A stretch of 42,458 bases of DNA. Source: Anaerolineae bacterium (GTDB lineage Bacteria; Chloroflexota; Anaerolineae; UBA1429). This document shows positions 7,430 to 16,759 of the stretch, one piece after another; the first letter of the stretch is position 1, and every line of letters starts with the position of its first letter. The notes beneath the pieces were generated by a model that was not told where the DNA came from, made no database searches, and saw only the letters and a program-made list of their open reading frames with translations. Position numbers and translations under genes: made by a program. The stretch lies in assembly GCA_021162655.1 (NCBI GenBank), contig JAGGYI010000139.1, positions 1-42,458 of the forward strand. Reading direction: 5' to 3'.

Positions 7430-8509
7430 CTACCTTTTTCTCCTTCCGCCTGCACGGCCTTGGACCTGCAGGTAGATGGTTGGGATATAACGTCGGTAAA
7501 GATCTAAATTGAAGCGGGGTCTGTGTTCGTGGCGATATTGGCGCAGGGCTTCAAGATCCACCTGGGCAATGAGGATTTCCTCTTTGTCTCCACTATGGGC
7601 CTGCGCCAGGATGCCATCCCGTGCAGGGGTCATCTCCAAGGGGGCGTAGACGCCGCTACACCCTCCAAACTCGACCCCGAGGATCTTGCCCACCATGAGG
7701 GCATGCACACCATATGCAGGGCTTTCTTGTACTCGGCCCCATACCCCCCGCGACTGGAGCCAAAAGTTATAGCGTGCTGCGTCGGCTGCCGGGTCGATGA
7801 TGATCTCTGCTCCCAAGAGCCAGGCGATGCGAATGGGTTCGAAATAGGTGTGGTCCATACAGATGGGAGCGGCCAGAGTTCCGACCGGTGTATGGGCCAC
7901 TTGGATGCGAGAGCCGGCGCTGAGCCCCCAGATGGCCTCTGTGGGAAAGAGGTGGGTCTTGCGTTGAGAGAGCAAGGGCTTACCCTCTGGGCTATAGAGG
8001 TGGGCCTCTTTGAAAACCCGTCCGTCGCGCTCCAGAGCGATGGTGCTTCCGGCGAGGATATGCACACGGAAGGAACGGGCTAGGGTGGAAAAGGTGGTTT
8101 GGTAGATTGCCCGAGCTGCTGGGGCAAGGAGCCGAAAGAGAGTCAGTACGGGGGCCTTGCCCTCTTGGACGGCTTGCGCTGGTGCTGCTTCCCTTGAAGA
8201 GGTGAGACGTTCGATTTGAGGGATGAGCCCTGCAAGGGGATAGCTCCCCGTATCTTCGGGAAAGATAATCAGCTGGGCCCCTTCCTGGACGGCTTGGCGG
8301 ACAAGTTGGTAGATGTGCTCCACATAGTCAATGGCGTGAGTATAGAGCCGGCCCTCTAACTGAATGACGCCAAGCCGCGTCTGTCGCCCATCGGGGGGAG
8401 GGGCAAGGGGATAATCCTGCTGAGCTAGAAATCGGCGAATCGCCCCGAGAGAAGCCCTCTGTTGGAGAAACTTTTGGCCCAGTTTGAGGAGCAGATGTTG
8501 CAGGGTCAT
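7430..8509 (-). CDS. Nitrilase-superfamily carbon-nitrogen hydrolase, catalytic triad intact
   Basis: The 359-residue protein has a C-N hydrolase domain from about residue 45. The Glu-Lys-Cys triad is present: Glu85 in IIFPEDTGSY, Lys184 in SQRKTHLFPTE and Cys217 in AAPICMDHTYFEP. The family hydrolyses amides or nitriles, or transfers ammonia or acyl groups; the substrate cannot be told from sequence. The start overlaps the stop of the upstream paralogue by 4 bp (ATGA), with GGAGGAGAG as ribosome site, so the two are translationally coupled. The upstream paralogue has lost its triad, which suggests an obligate pair in which this is the active member. Confidence 0.85.
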   Translation of the reverse strand: MTLQHLLLKLGQKFLQQRASLGAIRRFLAQQDYPLAPPPDGRQTRLGVIQLEGRLYTHAIDYVEHIYQLVRQAVQEGAQLIIFPEDTGSYPLAGLIPQIERLTSSREAAPAQAVQEGKAPVLTLFRLLAPAARAIYQTTFSTLARSFRVHILAGSTIALERDGRVFKEAHLYSPEGKPLLSQRKTHLFPTEAIWGLSAGSRIQVAHTPVGTLAAPICMDHTYFEPIRIAWLLGAEIIIDPAADAARYNFWLQSRGVWGRVQESPAYGVHALMVGKILGVEFGGCSGVYAPLEMTPARDGILAQAHSGDKEEILIAQVDLEALRQYRHEHRPRFNLDLYRRYIPTIYLQVQGRAGGRRKR

Positions 8510-9408
8510 CTCTCCTCCATCTGTTCGTATAAAGAGGGGAAGTAATGGTGATACATCTCTGGGTTGAGCATTGCGAGGATGGGATAATGAGCGATGACTT
8601 GGTGCCGAGCTGCCCTATCTAGCTCGGCGACAAGGCATTCCTCGCCCTCCCCTCGTGCCTGTGCGAGCACTCCACAGCGCTCTGAGGTCATCTCACAGGG
8701 GCAATGGATCGTGGCCTGTCCCTGATAACCTGCGCCTACTAGGGGGCTCTCTATGCCAAAGGTCTGATTTGCCTGCACCTCGCGCCAGAGGCGGCTCATC
8801 CATTCGGCCATATTATTGGAGCGCCAGGCCCCCTGATGCACAAAGACATCGGCCCCCAAGAGGGCGAGAATGCGACCCACTTCGGGGTAGCAGACATCTC
8901 TTTCGAGGAGAATGCCCAGATGCCCCGCAGGAGTGGGGAACACCCTCAGTTCTTGCCCTGGGGTTAGGCCAAGGCTTTCCTCTTCTTCTTTGCTGAGGTG
9001 AGTTTGCTCTTGCCATCCCTGTATCTCCCCTGTGGCAGAGATCACGGGGGTGGCATGATAAATATCTCCCTCACGGAGGCGAAAAAGGGAACCGCCAACG
9101 AGCCAAATGCTCAGTTTTTCAGCTACCTTTTGGTAGCAGGCTATCGTCTGCTGGGCGGCATGTTCTATTCGATCTTTGTGAGGGGCAAGAGAGCCCACGC
9201 TGGCAAGCGCCTGAAACGAGTAAGGAGCTTCCAAGGACAAGCCCAGGAGGGGGCCCAGAAGCGCCCAACCTAGACGGGCTGGTAAGACAAGTAAATCGGC
9301 CCCTTTTTGTCTTGCTTGTTGGCCCAACTCTAGAAGGCGCTCTTCGAGGGCCTCCTGCTGCTGGCACCAGCGCGGTATAGTTTGTAGGGCAGCAACACGC
9401 GGGTTCAT
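8506..9408 (-). CDS. Nitrilase-superfamily paralogue lacking all three catalytic residues
   Basis: Starting at the ATG at 9408 (GGAGAG just upstream; the in-frame ATG at 9444 has no such site), this is a 300-residue nitrilase-fold protein. It aligns without gaps to its neighbour around each active-site block. The Glu position is Ala44 (VLPARLGWA), the Lys position is Gln135 (QEQTHLS) and the Cys position is Glu169 (GILLERDVCYPE). The nearby Cys in DVCYPE is four residues further on and aligns to a Thr in the neighbour. Fold residues such as DVCYPEVGRILALLGAD are kept. It is therefore probably a non-catalytic partner or regulator of the active copy, with which it overlaps by 4 bp. That role is inference; the substitutions are seen directly. 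Confidence 0.8.
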   Translation of the reverse strand: MNPRVAALQTIPRWCQQQEALEERLLELGQQARQKGADLLVLPARLGWALLGPLLGLSLEAPYSFQALASVGSLAPHKDRIEHAAQQTIACYQKVAEKLSIWLVGGSLFRLREGDIYHATPVISATGEIQGWQEQTHLSKEEEESLGLTPGQELRVFPTPAGHLGILLERDVCYPEVGRILALLGADVFVHQGAWRSNNMAEWMSRLWREVQANQTFGIESPLVGAGYQGQATIHCPCEMTSERCGVLAQARGEGEECLVAELDRAARHQVIAHYPILAMLNPEMYHHYFPSLYEQMEER

Positions 9409-9426
9409 TGCTCTCTCCAAAATATG

Positions 9427-9453
9427 GAGGAGACAGTGAAGCACCGTCTCCTC
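9427..9453 (-). other. Intercistronic inverted repeat
   Basis: GAGGAGAC and GTCTCCTC form a perfect 8-bp inverted repeat with an 11-nt loop between the PHP gene and the nitrilase pair. On the plus strand it is followed by TTTT; on the minus (coding) strand by CATATTTT. It could be a weak terminator or an mRNA processing/stability hairpin. I cannot distinguish these. Confidence 0.4.
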
Positions 9454-9490
9454 TTTTCAACGATGGCAAGGAAGGAAAGGGAGGGCACCT

Positions 9491-11179
9491 TCACTCTTTG
9501 AGGCCCACCACCTCTTTCCAAGGGCCGTGGATGCCGTCCTCTGTCACGCCATAGTAGATGCGCACCTGGCCATCGGGCATGCGTTGTACGAGGTCGTAAT
9601 GGGGGCGGCCAGCTCGTAGGTATCTGTGCCATAGGCCAAGGTCGCCGACCCACTCCACTTTGTCTTCCTGGAAGGTTCCCTTTTCTTTGAGGGCGATTGC
9701 ATAGCGCCACAGCCGCCGTGCAGAGGAACGGGTGACGTTGTGTACCTCTCCACCATCGCGTAGATCTCGCATTGTATGGTATATCACCCCATCCCGCTCG
9801 GTAGATGCAACGATCTCTACCCCTGTGCGTGGCGGCTGAACCGTGGTGGTATCGGGGTGGCGCTCTTCGGCCTTGCTAGCAGAAGGCGTTTGGAGTGGTA
9901 GGGCACCTTTTTCAGCCAGCGCTTTGGCGATCAGAGAGACGATCTCGTCGCGCATAGCCAGGCTTGTCTCGCTTTCTTGCCGGAGGTAGATCTTGCTGCC
10001 CTCGAGGACGTAGGGAGGGTCCTCTCCCTTGGGGACAACTATGCGGATGACGTTCTTTCCTCGGCTCTTTAGTACGCTGAGCTGTACCTCTATCGGAGGG
10101 GTAATCAGCCGGGCGATTTCGGCGCGCAGCTCTTTCATCGCTTCCTCAGGGTTGTCTATCCCTTTGGGGGCGATGCGGCTATTGGGGCTCACGCCAACAT
10201 AGATGGTGCCGCCATTTGTGTTGGCAAAGGCGACGATGTCGCGCATGATGGCGTGAAGGCGTCCCCCGCGCCGAGACATGCTCTCGTGGAAGCTTTGCAC
10301 GATGGAAGGGCCCTGTTTGCGGGCCGCTTCAACGTGGTCAAAGGGTTCAGCTGTCCGACGGTAGGGGCGTGTACGCGTAAAGTCATTGCTCAAAAAGAGC
10401 TCTTTGAGGGCCTTGAAGCTGACCTCCGGCAGGAGAACCTCTGTAGCTCGCTCTCCCACGCCATAGTTGTTGCGCTTGCCTACAAGGCGGTGTGCATCTG
10501 ATCCTTGGATGCAGTGCATCCGACGGGGATATTGGGGCTTGGAGCCATCAAAGAAGGAGGCAGTAGTCCTTTTCCTCTTGCTTTCAAGGTCGGTGACCTC
10601 GAGGGCGTGGAGGTGAGGATCCTGAGTATAAGCAATTCGCGTCTGTCCTCCAAAGTCGAAACCAAACATCGCCACGCCATGGCTGGCGTTGGCATGGGCG
10701 GCGATCACCAGGGCCCCTGCCTCGTCCATCACGCGGTAGGCAGTGAGGACGTCGCTCGTAGGCCCCACCTCGGTTTCTCCCTCATCGAGCAGTTCTGCAG
10801 GCACGTTCAACTGTAAAAGGACGTGCTCCAGGGTGCGGATAGGGGTATCTTGATCAAAGATTGCTAGGATGTGGAAACCAAAGGTGGCTGTAAGCTCAAA
10901 ACCCGGTAGGACGAGGATCTTGCTCATTAGCCGCCGGTATTCTTCAAGCCGAGCCTTTTCCTCGGGGGTTAGCCTGCCACTGGCTTCCCAACGTTCGAGA
11001 TCAGAGATCTCTTGCATCATCGCCGCATAGCCGGCCACCGTATTGTGGTCAGTAAAGGCGATGATATCCAACCCCTCTGCTTCCGCTTTCCTGAGGATAT
11101 CTAGAAAAGTAACGTCAGGTTCCTGATAATCTTTAGAGGCGGGCGTGTGAATATGAAGGTCAATGCGCCGCCACTGCAT
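9491..11179 (-). CDS. PHP-domain phosphoesterase fused to an AlbA_2 (Schlafen-type) domain
   Basis: From the ATG at 11179 the product has 562 residues. Residues 1 to about 265 are a PHP metal-dependent phosphoesterase domain: LHIHT (His9, His11), [10 protein letters not shown] (Asp44, His45), a mid-domain [10 protein letters not shown] and GSDAHR near the end. Residues about 290-405 form an AlbA_2/Schlafen-like ATP-binding domain ([17 protein letters not shown], then [13 protein letters not shown]). The remaining C-terminus resembles a small DNA- or protein-binding domain. The combination suggests a nuclease or regulator acting on nucleic acid, which is inference. A longer reading from 11278 would overlap lon by 119 bp. 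The chosen start overlaps lon by 20 bp and begins right at the PHP motif, though its ribosome site is weak. Confidence 0.75.
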   Translation of the reverse strand: MQWRRIDLHIHTPASKDYQEPDVTFLDILRKAEAEGLDIIAFTDHNTVAGYAAMMQEISDLERWEASGRLTPEEKARLEEYRRLMSKILVLPGFELTATFGFHILAIFDQDTPIRTLEHVLLQLNVPAELLDEGETEVGPTSDVLTAYRVMDEAGALVIAAHANASHGVAMFGFDFGGQTRIAYTQDPHLHALEVTDLESKRKRTTASFFDGSKPQYPRRMHCIQGSDAHRLVGKRNNYGVGERATEVLLPEVSFKALKELFLSNDFTRTRPYRRTAEPFDHVEAARKQGPSIVQSFHESMSRRGGRLHAIMRDIVAFANTNGGTIYVGVSPNSRIAPKGIDNPEEAMKELRAEIARLITPPIEVQLSVLKSRGKNVIRIVVPKGEDPPYVLEGSKIYLRQESETSLAMRDEIVSLIAKALAEKGALPLQTPSASKAEERHPDTTTVQPPRTGVEIVASTERDGVIYHTMRDLRDGGEVHNVTRSSARRLWRYAIALKEKGTFQEDKVEWVGDLGLWHRYLRAGRPHYDLVQRMPDGQVRIYYGVTEDGIHGPWKEVVGLKE

Positions 11180-13673
11180 CTTCTCTTGATGGTTCTGCCC
11201 CGCTTTCTTGCGTTTGTTCCTGGGCACTTTTTCTTCCTTCCAAATCTCCGAAAGCTGCCTCAAAGACCTGGTCCACATGGTCTACGAGGATGAATTTCAT
11301 CTGCTTTCGCACATCTTCGGGTATTTCGTCGAGGTCCTTTTCGTTGCGTCGTGGTAGGCAGACCATCTCTAGCCCGGCTCGGTGGGCTGCCAAGATCTTT
11401 TCTTTGATTCCTCCTACGGGTAGGACCTGCCCCCGCAGGGTGATCTCGCCAGTCATTCCCAGCTTGCTATTCACGGGTACCTCTTTTAATAGCGAGGCCA
11501 GCGCGGTAGCCATGGCAACGCCGGCAGAGGGACCATCTTTGGGAATGGCTCCGGCGGGAACGTGGAGGTGGATGTCGATCTTTTCAAAAATATCTTCTTG
11601 AATTCCCAACTCTTTTGCTTTGGAGCGGACGTAGCTGAGGGCTGCCTGGGCCGATTCCTTCATCACGCTGCCCAATTGACCGGTGACGATAAAGCCCTTG
11701 CTCCCTCTCATCTTGGTGGCTTCGATAAAGAGGATGTCTCCTCCGGTGGGCGTCCAGGCCAAACCGATCGCCACCCCAGGAATCTGGGTACGCTCGGAAA
11801 CTTCGTAGAAGTAGATGGGCTTGCCGAGAAAATCGGGCACGTTCTCGGCAGTGACGACAGTATGCACCGTCTCTCCCTCGGCGACCTTGGTTGCCACCTT
11901 ACGGCAGACTGCGCCGATCTGACGCTCGAGTTCCCGAACCCCTGCCTCGCGGGTATATTCGCGAATGATCCTTTGGAGGGCCTCCTCTTGGAAAGTGATC
12001 TCTTCCGGGCGGAGGCCATTTTCCCGGATTTGCCGTGGGATCAGGTACCCTTGGGCAATGGCGATCTTTTCTTGCTCGGTATAGCCCGAGAGCCGCAGAA
12101 TCTCCATGCGGTCTCGCAGGGGAGCGGGGATGGTATCAAGTACGTTGGCGGTGGCGATGAACATCACCTGGGAGAGATCAAAGGGAACGTCGAGGTAATG
12201 GTCGCGGAACTCGCGGTTTTGTTCGGGGTCCAGCACTTCCAAAAGGGCTGAGGCGGGATCGCCCCGAAAGTCTGTCCCCAGCTTGTCAACCTCGTCCAGC
12301 ATAAAGACGGGGTTTCGCGAGCCCACCCGGCGGATGGCCTGGATAATCCGGCCGGGCATCGCTCCCACATAGGTGCGACGGTGGCCGCGGATCTCGGCCT
12401 CGTCGTGAACACCGCCCAAAGATTGGCGAATAAACTTGCGCCCCAAGGCCCGGGCGATAGATTTGCCCAGTGAAGTCTTGCCGACACCTGGGGGACCAAC
12501 GAAGCAAAGGATGACACCCTCTCGCTCCTGCCGAATATAGTCCTTATTTTCCTCCTCTCTCAGTTCTTGGGCGCGCTCCTGACGTAATTTGCGCACGGCG
12601 AGATACTCGATGATGCGCTCTTTGATACGCTCCAGGTCGTAATGGTCCTCGTCTAGCACACGCCGGGCCGTGGCGATATCGAGGTTATCTTCTGTAACGA
12701 CCTGCCAGGGAAGCTCGACGAGCCAATCCAAATAGGTGCGAATGACGGAATACTCTGCCGCCGCTGGAGGCAGTTTGGAGAGGCGATCGAGCTCTCGAAG
12801 AGCCTCTTTTTTGGCCTCCTCTGGCATGCCCGCCGCCTCGATCTTTTTGCGGAGCTCGTTGATCTCTGCAGCTTGCTCATCCTCCTCGCCCAGCTCTCTT
12901 TTGATGGCTTTGAGCTGTTCACGCAAAAAGTACTCTCGCTGGACTTTTTCGATCCCTGATTGGGCATCGGATTGGATCTTTTTGCCTAGCTCGAGGACAT
13001 CCACCTCCCGCGTGAGCACGGAGATGAGCTTGCGCAGCTTTTCCGAGACGCTATCTAGCTCGAGGATCTCCTGCCGGGTGGCCAGGTCCATCCGCGTGCT
13101 CATTGCTACCATGTAGGCGAGTTGCTTGGGGTCCTCAGTGTTGAGCACATTCGTCACTACCTCGTCGGGAAGGTAGGCTGCCAAGCTCACCAGTCGCTGG
13201 AAGAGTTCCCCAATGCTGCGTACCAAGGCTTCCATTTCCATGCCTTCCTCGACTGTCTCGGGGGCGGGTTCCACCTTGGCACGGAGGTAGGGGTCCGTCT
13301 GGGTGAACTCGGTCAGGCGGATGCGCTCTAACCCTTGGACTACCAGGTGCAGTGTGCCATCGGGCATGCGGGCCAGGCGGTGTATCATGGCCACAGTGCC
13401 CACACGGTACACGTCGGATGGAGTGGGCTCTTCGATTTCGGGATCTTTGAGCGCAACGAGCGCGATCAGGCGGTTGGCCAGGACCGCATCGTCTATCAGA
13501 CGCACAGAGCGCGGACGCTGTACGACGAGAGGGATCACAGTGAGAGGAAAGACCACCGTGTTCCGCAAAGGGAGCACAGGAAGTTCCTCGGGAATGGTCC
13601 GCTCCTCGCCGTTTTCCCTCTGTTGCCCTTCTATCTTTAGTTCCTCTTTATCGGCTGATCGTTCTGATCCCAT
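11160..13673 (-). CDS. lon: ATP-dependent protease Lon (LonA)
   Basis: The 837-residue cytosolic AAA+ protease has an N-terminal substrate domain beginning [19 protein letters not shown] (31-49), a long helical stretch to about 350 and Walker A GPPGVGKT at 393-400. Walker B is VFMLDEVDK. The proteolytic domain has catalytic Ser716 in PKDGPSAG and the partner Lys759 in GGIKEK. Length and order fit LonA. It degrades misfolded and regulatory proteins. It lies 37 bp downstream of hsp20, giving a heat-shock/proteostasis pair. Confidence 0.97.
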   Translation of the reverse strand: MGSERSADKEELKIEGQQRENGEERTIPEELPVLPLRNTVVFPLTVIPLVVQRPRSVRLIDDAVLANRLIALVALKDPEIEEPTPSDVYRVGTVAMIHRLARMPDGTLHLVVQGLERIRLTEFTQTDPYLRAKVEPAPETVEEGMEMEALVRSIGELFQRLVSLAAYLPDEVVTNVLNTEDPKQLAYMVAMSTRMDLATRQEILELDSVSEKLRKLISVLTREVDVLELGKKIQSDAQSGIEKVQREYFLREQLKAIKRELGEEDEQAAEINELRKKIEAAGMPEEAKKEALRELDRLSKLPPAAAEYSVIRTYLDWLVELPWQVVTEDNLDIATARRVLDEDHYDLERIKERIIEYLAVRKLRQERAQELREEENKDYIRQEREGVILCFVGPPGVGKTSLGKSIARALGRKFIRQSLGGVHDEAEIRGHRRTYVGAMPGRIIQAIRRVGSRNPVFMLDEVDKLGTDFRGDPASALLEVLDPEQNREFRDHYLDVPFDLSQVMFIATANVLDTIPAPLRDRMEILRLSGYTEQEKIAIAQGYLIPRQIRENGLRPEEITFQEEALQRIIREYTREAGVRELERQIGAVCRKVATKVAEGETVHTVVTAENVPDFLGKPIYFYEVSERTQIPGVAIGLAWTPTGGDILFIEATKMRGSKGFIVTGQLGSVMKESAQAALSYVRSKAKELGIQEDIFEKIDIHLHVPAGAIPKDGPSAGVAMATALASLLKEVPVNSKLGMTGEITLRGQVLPVGGIKEKILAAHRAGLEMVCLPRRNEKDLDEIPEDVRKQMKFILVDHVDQVFEAAFGDLEGRKSAQEQTQESGAEPSREDAVAAH

Positions 13674-13710
13674 AGAACTCTCACCAGGTTCGGTTTTTTT
13701 TCTGTTGATT

Positions 13711-14148
13711 TCAGGAGGACTGATCCTCCTCTTTGGCTACACGGACTTGGATACGGTGCTTCTCCGCCTTGGGCAGGCGAACAAAGAGAAAGCCGTTTTC
13801 ATAAGTGGCCTCGATAGGCGCGTCTCCCATCGCCCTATCGATGCGTACCTCGGTGCGGAATGCGCCATAATGGATCTCCATGTTGTGATAGACGCATTTG
13901 CCCTCAGGGAAGCGGCGGTGCCCAGCGATGACCAGCTGTCGATCGGCAAGAGTGATCTCGAAATCCTCTTTTCTCATCCCAGGGATCTCGACCTTGACGA
14001 TGATGTGGTCTTCCGTTTCGTACACGTCGGTGGGCGGCCGCCAGATGCGGCGCATCCGCACAATGTACAGATCATACTCCCCGCCCATAATGCTTTGGCC
14101 AGGCTGTTCATAGCCCCAGTTTTTCCCTGGTATCCCTTGCGGGGCCAT
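13711..14148 (-). CDS. Hsp20/alpha-crystallin small heat-shock protein
   Basis: The 145-residue protein has an alpha-crystallin domain at about 38-140. It begins [20 protein letters not shown], contains [18 protein letters not shown], and ends with the conserved [13 protein letters not shown] block. Small heat-shock proteins hold unfolding clients for refolding or degradation. The coupling to lon 37 bp downstream fits that role. The ATG has GAGGAG upstream. No clear sigma-32 or CIRCE element is visible. A weak TAAAAT box on the minus strand (near 14190) may be its -10. Confidence 0.9.
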   Translation of the reverse strand: MAPQGIPGKNWGYEQPGQSIMGGEYDLYIVRMRRIWRPPTDVYETEDHIIVKVEIPGMRKEDFEITLADRQLVIAGHRRFPEGKCVYHNMEIHYGAFRTEVRIDRAMGDAPIEATYENGFLFVRLPKAEKHRIQVRVAKEEDQSS

Positions 14149-14282
14149 TGGCTTTGCTCCTCATGCAATAGAACTTGGTCCTGTACATTTTACCACATTC
14201 AAAGGGGGCCCTCCAAAAAGAGGTCCCAGGTGCAACATCTTCTGCTAGGAGGCTTTGCGCTTTTCTGAAAGCCTTTACCCTG

Positions 14283-14360
14283 ACGAATTTCGTAGTGGAA
14301 AAAGGGAAAGGTTTTACAAGCTTCTTTTCATTTGCGAAAGGATACGAATTTCGAAAGTGG
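14283..14360 (+). repeat. Pair of direct repeats ACGAATTTCG...GTGG near the cluster promoter
   Basis: The first copy is at 14283-14298 (ACGAATTTCGTAGTGG) and the second at 14344-14360 (ACGAATTTCGAAAGTGG). They are 61 bp apart start to start, and the second ends at the base before the -35 box. Each has a near-palindromic CGAATTTCG core. Spacing and position suit an activator or repressor site, which is inference. Confidence 0.5.
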
Positions 14361-14389
14361 TTGACATCGCCTTCCTTTGCAGGTATAAT
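14361..14389 (+). promoter_or_regulatory. Perfect-consensus sigma-70 promoter of the 27-kb cluster
   Basis: TTGACA (14361-14366), a 17-nt spacer and TATAAT (14384-14389) match both boxes exactly. The start of transcription would be near 14396, about 140 nt before the first ATG (14538). No other promoter of comparable quality was found inside the cluster. Confidence 0.85.
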
Positions 14390-14537
14390 TATAGCAAGTT
14401 TGTGTCTTAAAGCACGAAGGTGTGTGGAAGCGGGGGTAGGTTTGTGGATCATTCTAAGGTCAGGGATAGCACTTGGAAGGCTCACCTTCATTCCCCGCCG
14501 TTCCGAGCACTGAAAACATCTTAGAGAGCATGCAAAG

Positions 14538-15584
14538 ATGCGGGAACACCCAAGCGTTATCGTCGTTGGTGGGGGCATAGCTGGCCTCACGGCCGCGCTG
14601 AACTTAGCAGAGCGGGGAGCTCACGTCACCCTAGTAGAACGTGACTCTGTTCTGGGAGGCAATGCGCGGACCGTTTGCTGCAAGGCCATCGCCGGGGAAT
14701 GCCAACTGTGTGGTGGGTGTCTATTAGGAGAGCGCCTAGAATTAATTGTTTCCTCCCCTGTTGAGCTTTTGCTCGAAACCTCCGTTGCGCGCGTAGAGCG
14801 AGACAACGGAGGTTTTCTTGTATATTTGGAGGGGGCTGAGAAAAGCTCTCCTTTGCGTGCCCAGGCGGTTATCTTGGCGACGGGTTTTGACCATGTTGAT
14901 GCCCACACCAAAGGGCCTTATGGCTATGGGATCCTCCCTTCGGTGACCACTGGCGAGGAGATGGAGCGCAAGATCAAAGAAGAGGGCCAGGGGGCCTATG
15001 ATGCTCTGGGGTTGCACAAGGTGGCCTTCATCCAATGTGTTGGTTCGCGCGATGAGCATGTAGGGCGTGGTTACTGTTCGCAAGTCTGTTGCCGTTACGC
15101 GCTTCGCCTGGCCCGGCTTCTCAAGGCGCGCCAGCCCGAGCTCGAGATCACCATCTTTAAGATGGATATTCAGAACTCTGGGCGAGATTTTCAAAAGACT
15201 TGGCAGGCCGCTCAAGAGGAGGGCATTCGCATTGTAGCGGGGTTGCCGGCCGTCATCCGACGTTCCTCGGAGGAACCACGGCGGGCCACTTTTGTCTATG
15301 ACGATATCCTCGCGGGGCAGATCGTTCAGGAGGATTTTGACCTGGTAGTGCTTTCTGTGGGCATGCAGCCTCGTCGGGATGCGGAGCAAGTAGCTGAGCT
15401 TTTTGGGATCAATCAGGATCGCTATGGCTTTTTTGCCGTTGGGGATGACCTGATCAGCACGATCGTTCCAGGGGTTTTTGTCGCAGGTACTTGCCAGGCC
15501 CCTCGTTCCATGGCGGAGGCGGCTGCCCATGCTCAGCAGGCCGCTGAGGCTTGCTATCGATACCTCCAGGAGTTGGCATTGTGA
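14538..15584 (+). CDS. HdrA-like FAD subunit (short form, no ferredoxin domain)
   Basis: The 348-residue flavoprotein matches the central FAD region of heterodisulfide reductase subunit A. It has the FAD motif VVGGGIAGLTAA (9-20), a cysteine cluster at 47/48/55/58/61 (CC...C..C..C), the HdrA-typical FIQCVGSRDEHVGRGYC and CSQVCCRYALRLARLL, and a closing VFVAGTCQAPRSMAEAAAHA. It lacks HdrA's N-terminal CxCG domain and C-terminal 4Fe-4S pair; the ferredoxins are supplied by the next gene, whose start overlaps the stop here. It is the first gene of the cluster and probably forms a complex with the following HdrA-like, MvhD, MetV and MetF proteins. The ribosome site (AGAGAG) is modest. Confidence 0.85.
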   Translation: MREHPSVIVVGGGIAGLTAALNLAERGAHVTLVERDSVLGGNARTVCCKAIAGECQLCGGCLLGERLELIVSSPVELLLETSVARVERDNGGFLVYLEGAEKSSPLRAQAVILATGFDHVDAHTKGPYGYGILPSVTTGEEMERKIKEEGQGAYDALGLHKVAFIQCVGSRDEHVGRGYCSQVCCRYALRLARLLKARQPELEITIFKMDIQNSGRDFQKTWQAAQEEGIRIVAGLPAVIRRSSEEPRRATFVYDDILAGQIVQEDFDLVVLSVGMQPRRDAEQVAELFGINQDRYGFFAVGDDLISTIVPGVFVAGTCQAPRSMAEAAAHAQQAAEACYRYLQELAL

Positions 15585-16744
15585 GCCAGGCGACACCAGT
15601 GGCAAAGCAGGTTCTTGTTTTGGGGGCAAGCTCTGAGGCAGCTCGGGCAGTGAAGGAACTGCTGGCCCTCGGTTATAAAGTGCTGTGGGTTTCTGGGGAT
15701 GAGCTTCCCTCGAATGGGCTGGATTCCCCCGCATTGGCCAAGTATGCGAATTGCCGGCTGTATGCACTTGAAGGGCATGTGGGGCGTTTCGTCTCTCATT
15801 TTCTCCATCAAGGGCAAAGGCTTGCCCTTTCCACCTCGGCTATCATAGTGGCCACGGGCAATGAGCGTTATTTCCCCGCAGAGCGTTATGGGCTCGAGCT
15901 TTCCTCCCTTGTCTGGACGACCTCGCAGGTGAAAGAACAGCTGAAGAAACCGCTTCCTCAGAGCGTGCTTGCCTTTCGGGATAAGCGCATCCTTCTTCTC
16001 CTAGATTGGAGTGGAGAGACATCTAAAGAGCTGGTCAGCGAGTCCTTCTCCTTAGCAGGAGAGCTTTGCGAGCGGTGTCGGAGTGAGGTCTATTTCTTTT
16101 ATCGGGATCTCACGGTTGATAGCCCTGGCTGGGAGCAGAGGACCCGTGAGTTACGAGATAAAGGGGTTGTCTTTTGCCGGTATGGCGAGCCGGAGGTGAC
16201 CGTTGGGGAAGCGGCGGTGAGCATCTCCTACTTGGAGGGGACCGTCGAGGGTGATCTGCTCGTCTTGCCGGAGGCGGTGCGCCCGCGAGGAGATACGGCT
16301 GAGCTGGCCGAGATTCTCCAAGTGCGCCTGGGCGAAGATGGCTATTTCCAAGAGTTGAACATTCGCAAGTATCGTGCGGGGCTCTCTGCACGAAAGGGTA
16401 TCTTTTTTGCTGGGCGTTGCCACATGGATTGCGACGCAAGCGAGGCCGAGAGTGATGCCCTTCAGGTAGTGGCGGCTGTCGATGCCCTCTTGGGCCAGGG
16501 AGCTTTGGAACCTGAAGAGGTCATCGCCTATGTGGATCCTAGCAAGTGTATCCGTTGCCTTACCTGTGTGCGAACCTGCCCGCATGCGGCCGTCCAGGTT
16601 GTAGAGTATGAGGATATGGATGTCGTTGCCGCGCGGGTGGATGAGCTGGCCTGCTGGGGATGTGGCGCTTGTGCAAGCAATTGCCCTGTGCAGGCCATCG
16701 AGATGGTGGGCCAAGAGATGCCGGCTTGGGTGCAAGGAGTTTAG
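15581..16744 (+). CDS. HdrA-like partner: degenerate Rossmann domain plus two 4Fe-4S clusters
   Basis: The 387-residue product is read from GTG at 15581, overlapping the previous stop (GTGA) with AGGAG upstream. The N-terminal half has a Rossmann-like fold, but the usual GGGxAG flavin motif is replaced by GASSEA (15-20), so FAD binding at that spot is doubtful. The C-terminus carries two ferredoxin motifs, CIRCLTCVRTCPHAAV (Cys 323/326/329/333) and CWGCGACASNCPVQAI (358/361/364/368), as at the C-terminus of HdrA. With the previous gene it looks like an HdrA divided over two chains, one holding flavin and one passing electrons to MvhD and MetV. That split-subunit view is inference. Confidence 0.8.
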   Translation: MSQATPVAKQVLVLGASSEAARAVKELLALGYKVLWVSGDELPSNGLDSPALAKYANCRLYALEGHVGRFVSHFLHQGQRLALSTSAIIVATGNERYFPAERYGLELSSLVWTTSQVKEQLKKPLPQSVLAFRDKRILLLLDWSGETSKELVSESFSLAGELCERCRSEVYFFYRDLTVDSPGWEQRTRELRDKGVVFCRYGEPEVTVGEAAVSISYLEGTVEGDLLVLPEAVRPRGDTAELAEILQVRLGEDGYFQELNIRKYRAGLSARKGIFFAGRCHMDCDASEAESDALQVVAAVDALLGQGALEPEEVIAYVDPSKCIRCLTCVRTCPHAAVQVVEYEDMDVVAARVDELACWGCGACASNCPVQAIEMVGQEMPAWVQGV

Positions 16745-16759
16745 GAGATCGAGGAGACA

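Larger units (their letters stand above)
14149..14537. other. Divergent regulatory region between hsp20 and the Hdr/Wood-Ljungdahl cluster
   Basis: This 389-bp stretch has no credible gene. It holds the consensus promoter for the plus-strand cluster (14361-14389), two copies of an ACGAATTTCG element upstream of it (14283-14298 and 14344-14360), and a leader of about 140 nt. In the leader GCGGGG (around 14430) could pair with CCCCGC (around 14497). I do not recognise the leader as any known riboswitch; cobalamin and THF riboswitch signatures were looked for and not seen. Confidence 0.7.

Noticed and set aside
14396-14537. Cobalamin or tetrahydrofolate riboswitch in the leader of the cluster
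   Set aside because: A corrinoid- and folate-dependent pathway made this plausible, but none of the conserved core boxes I know for these classes could be found. Only a weak long-range GCGGGG/CCCCGC pairing is present.
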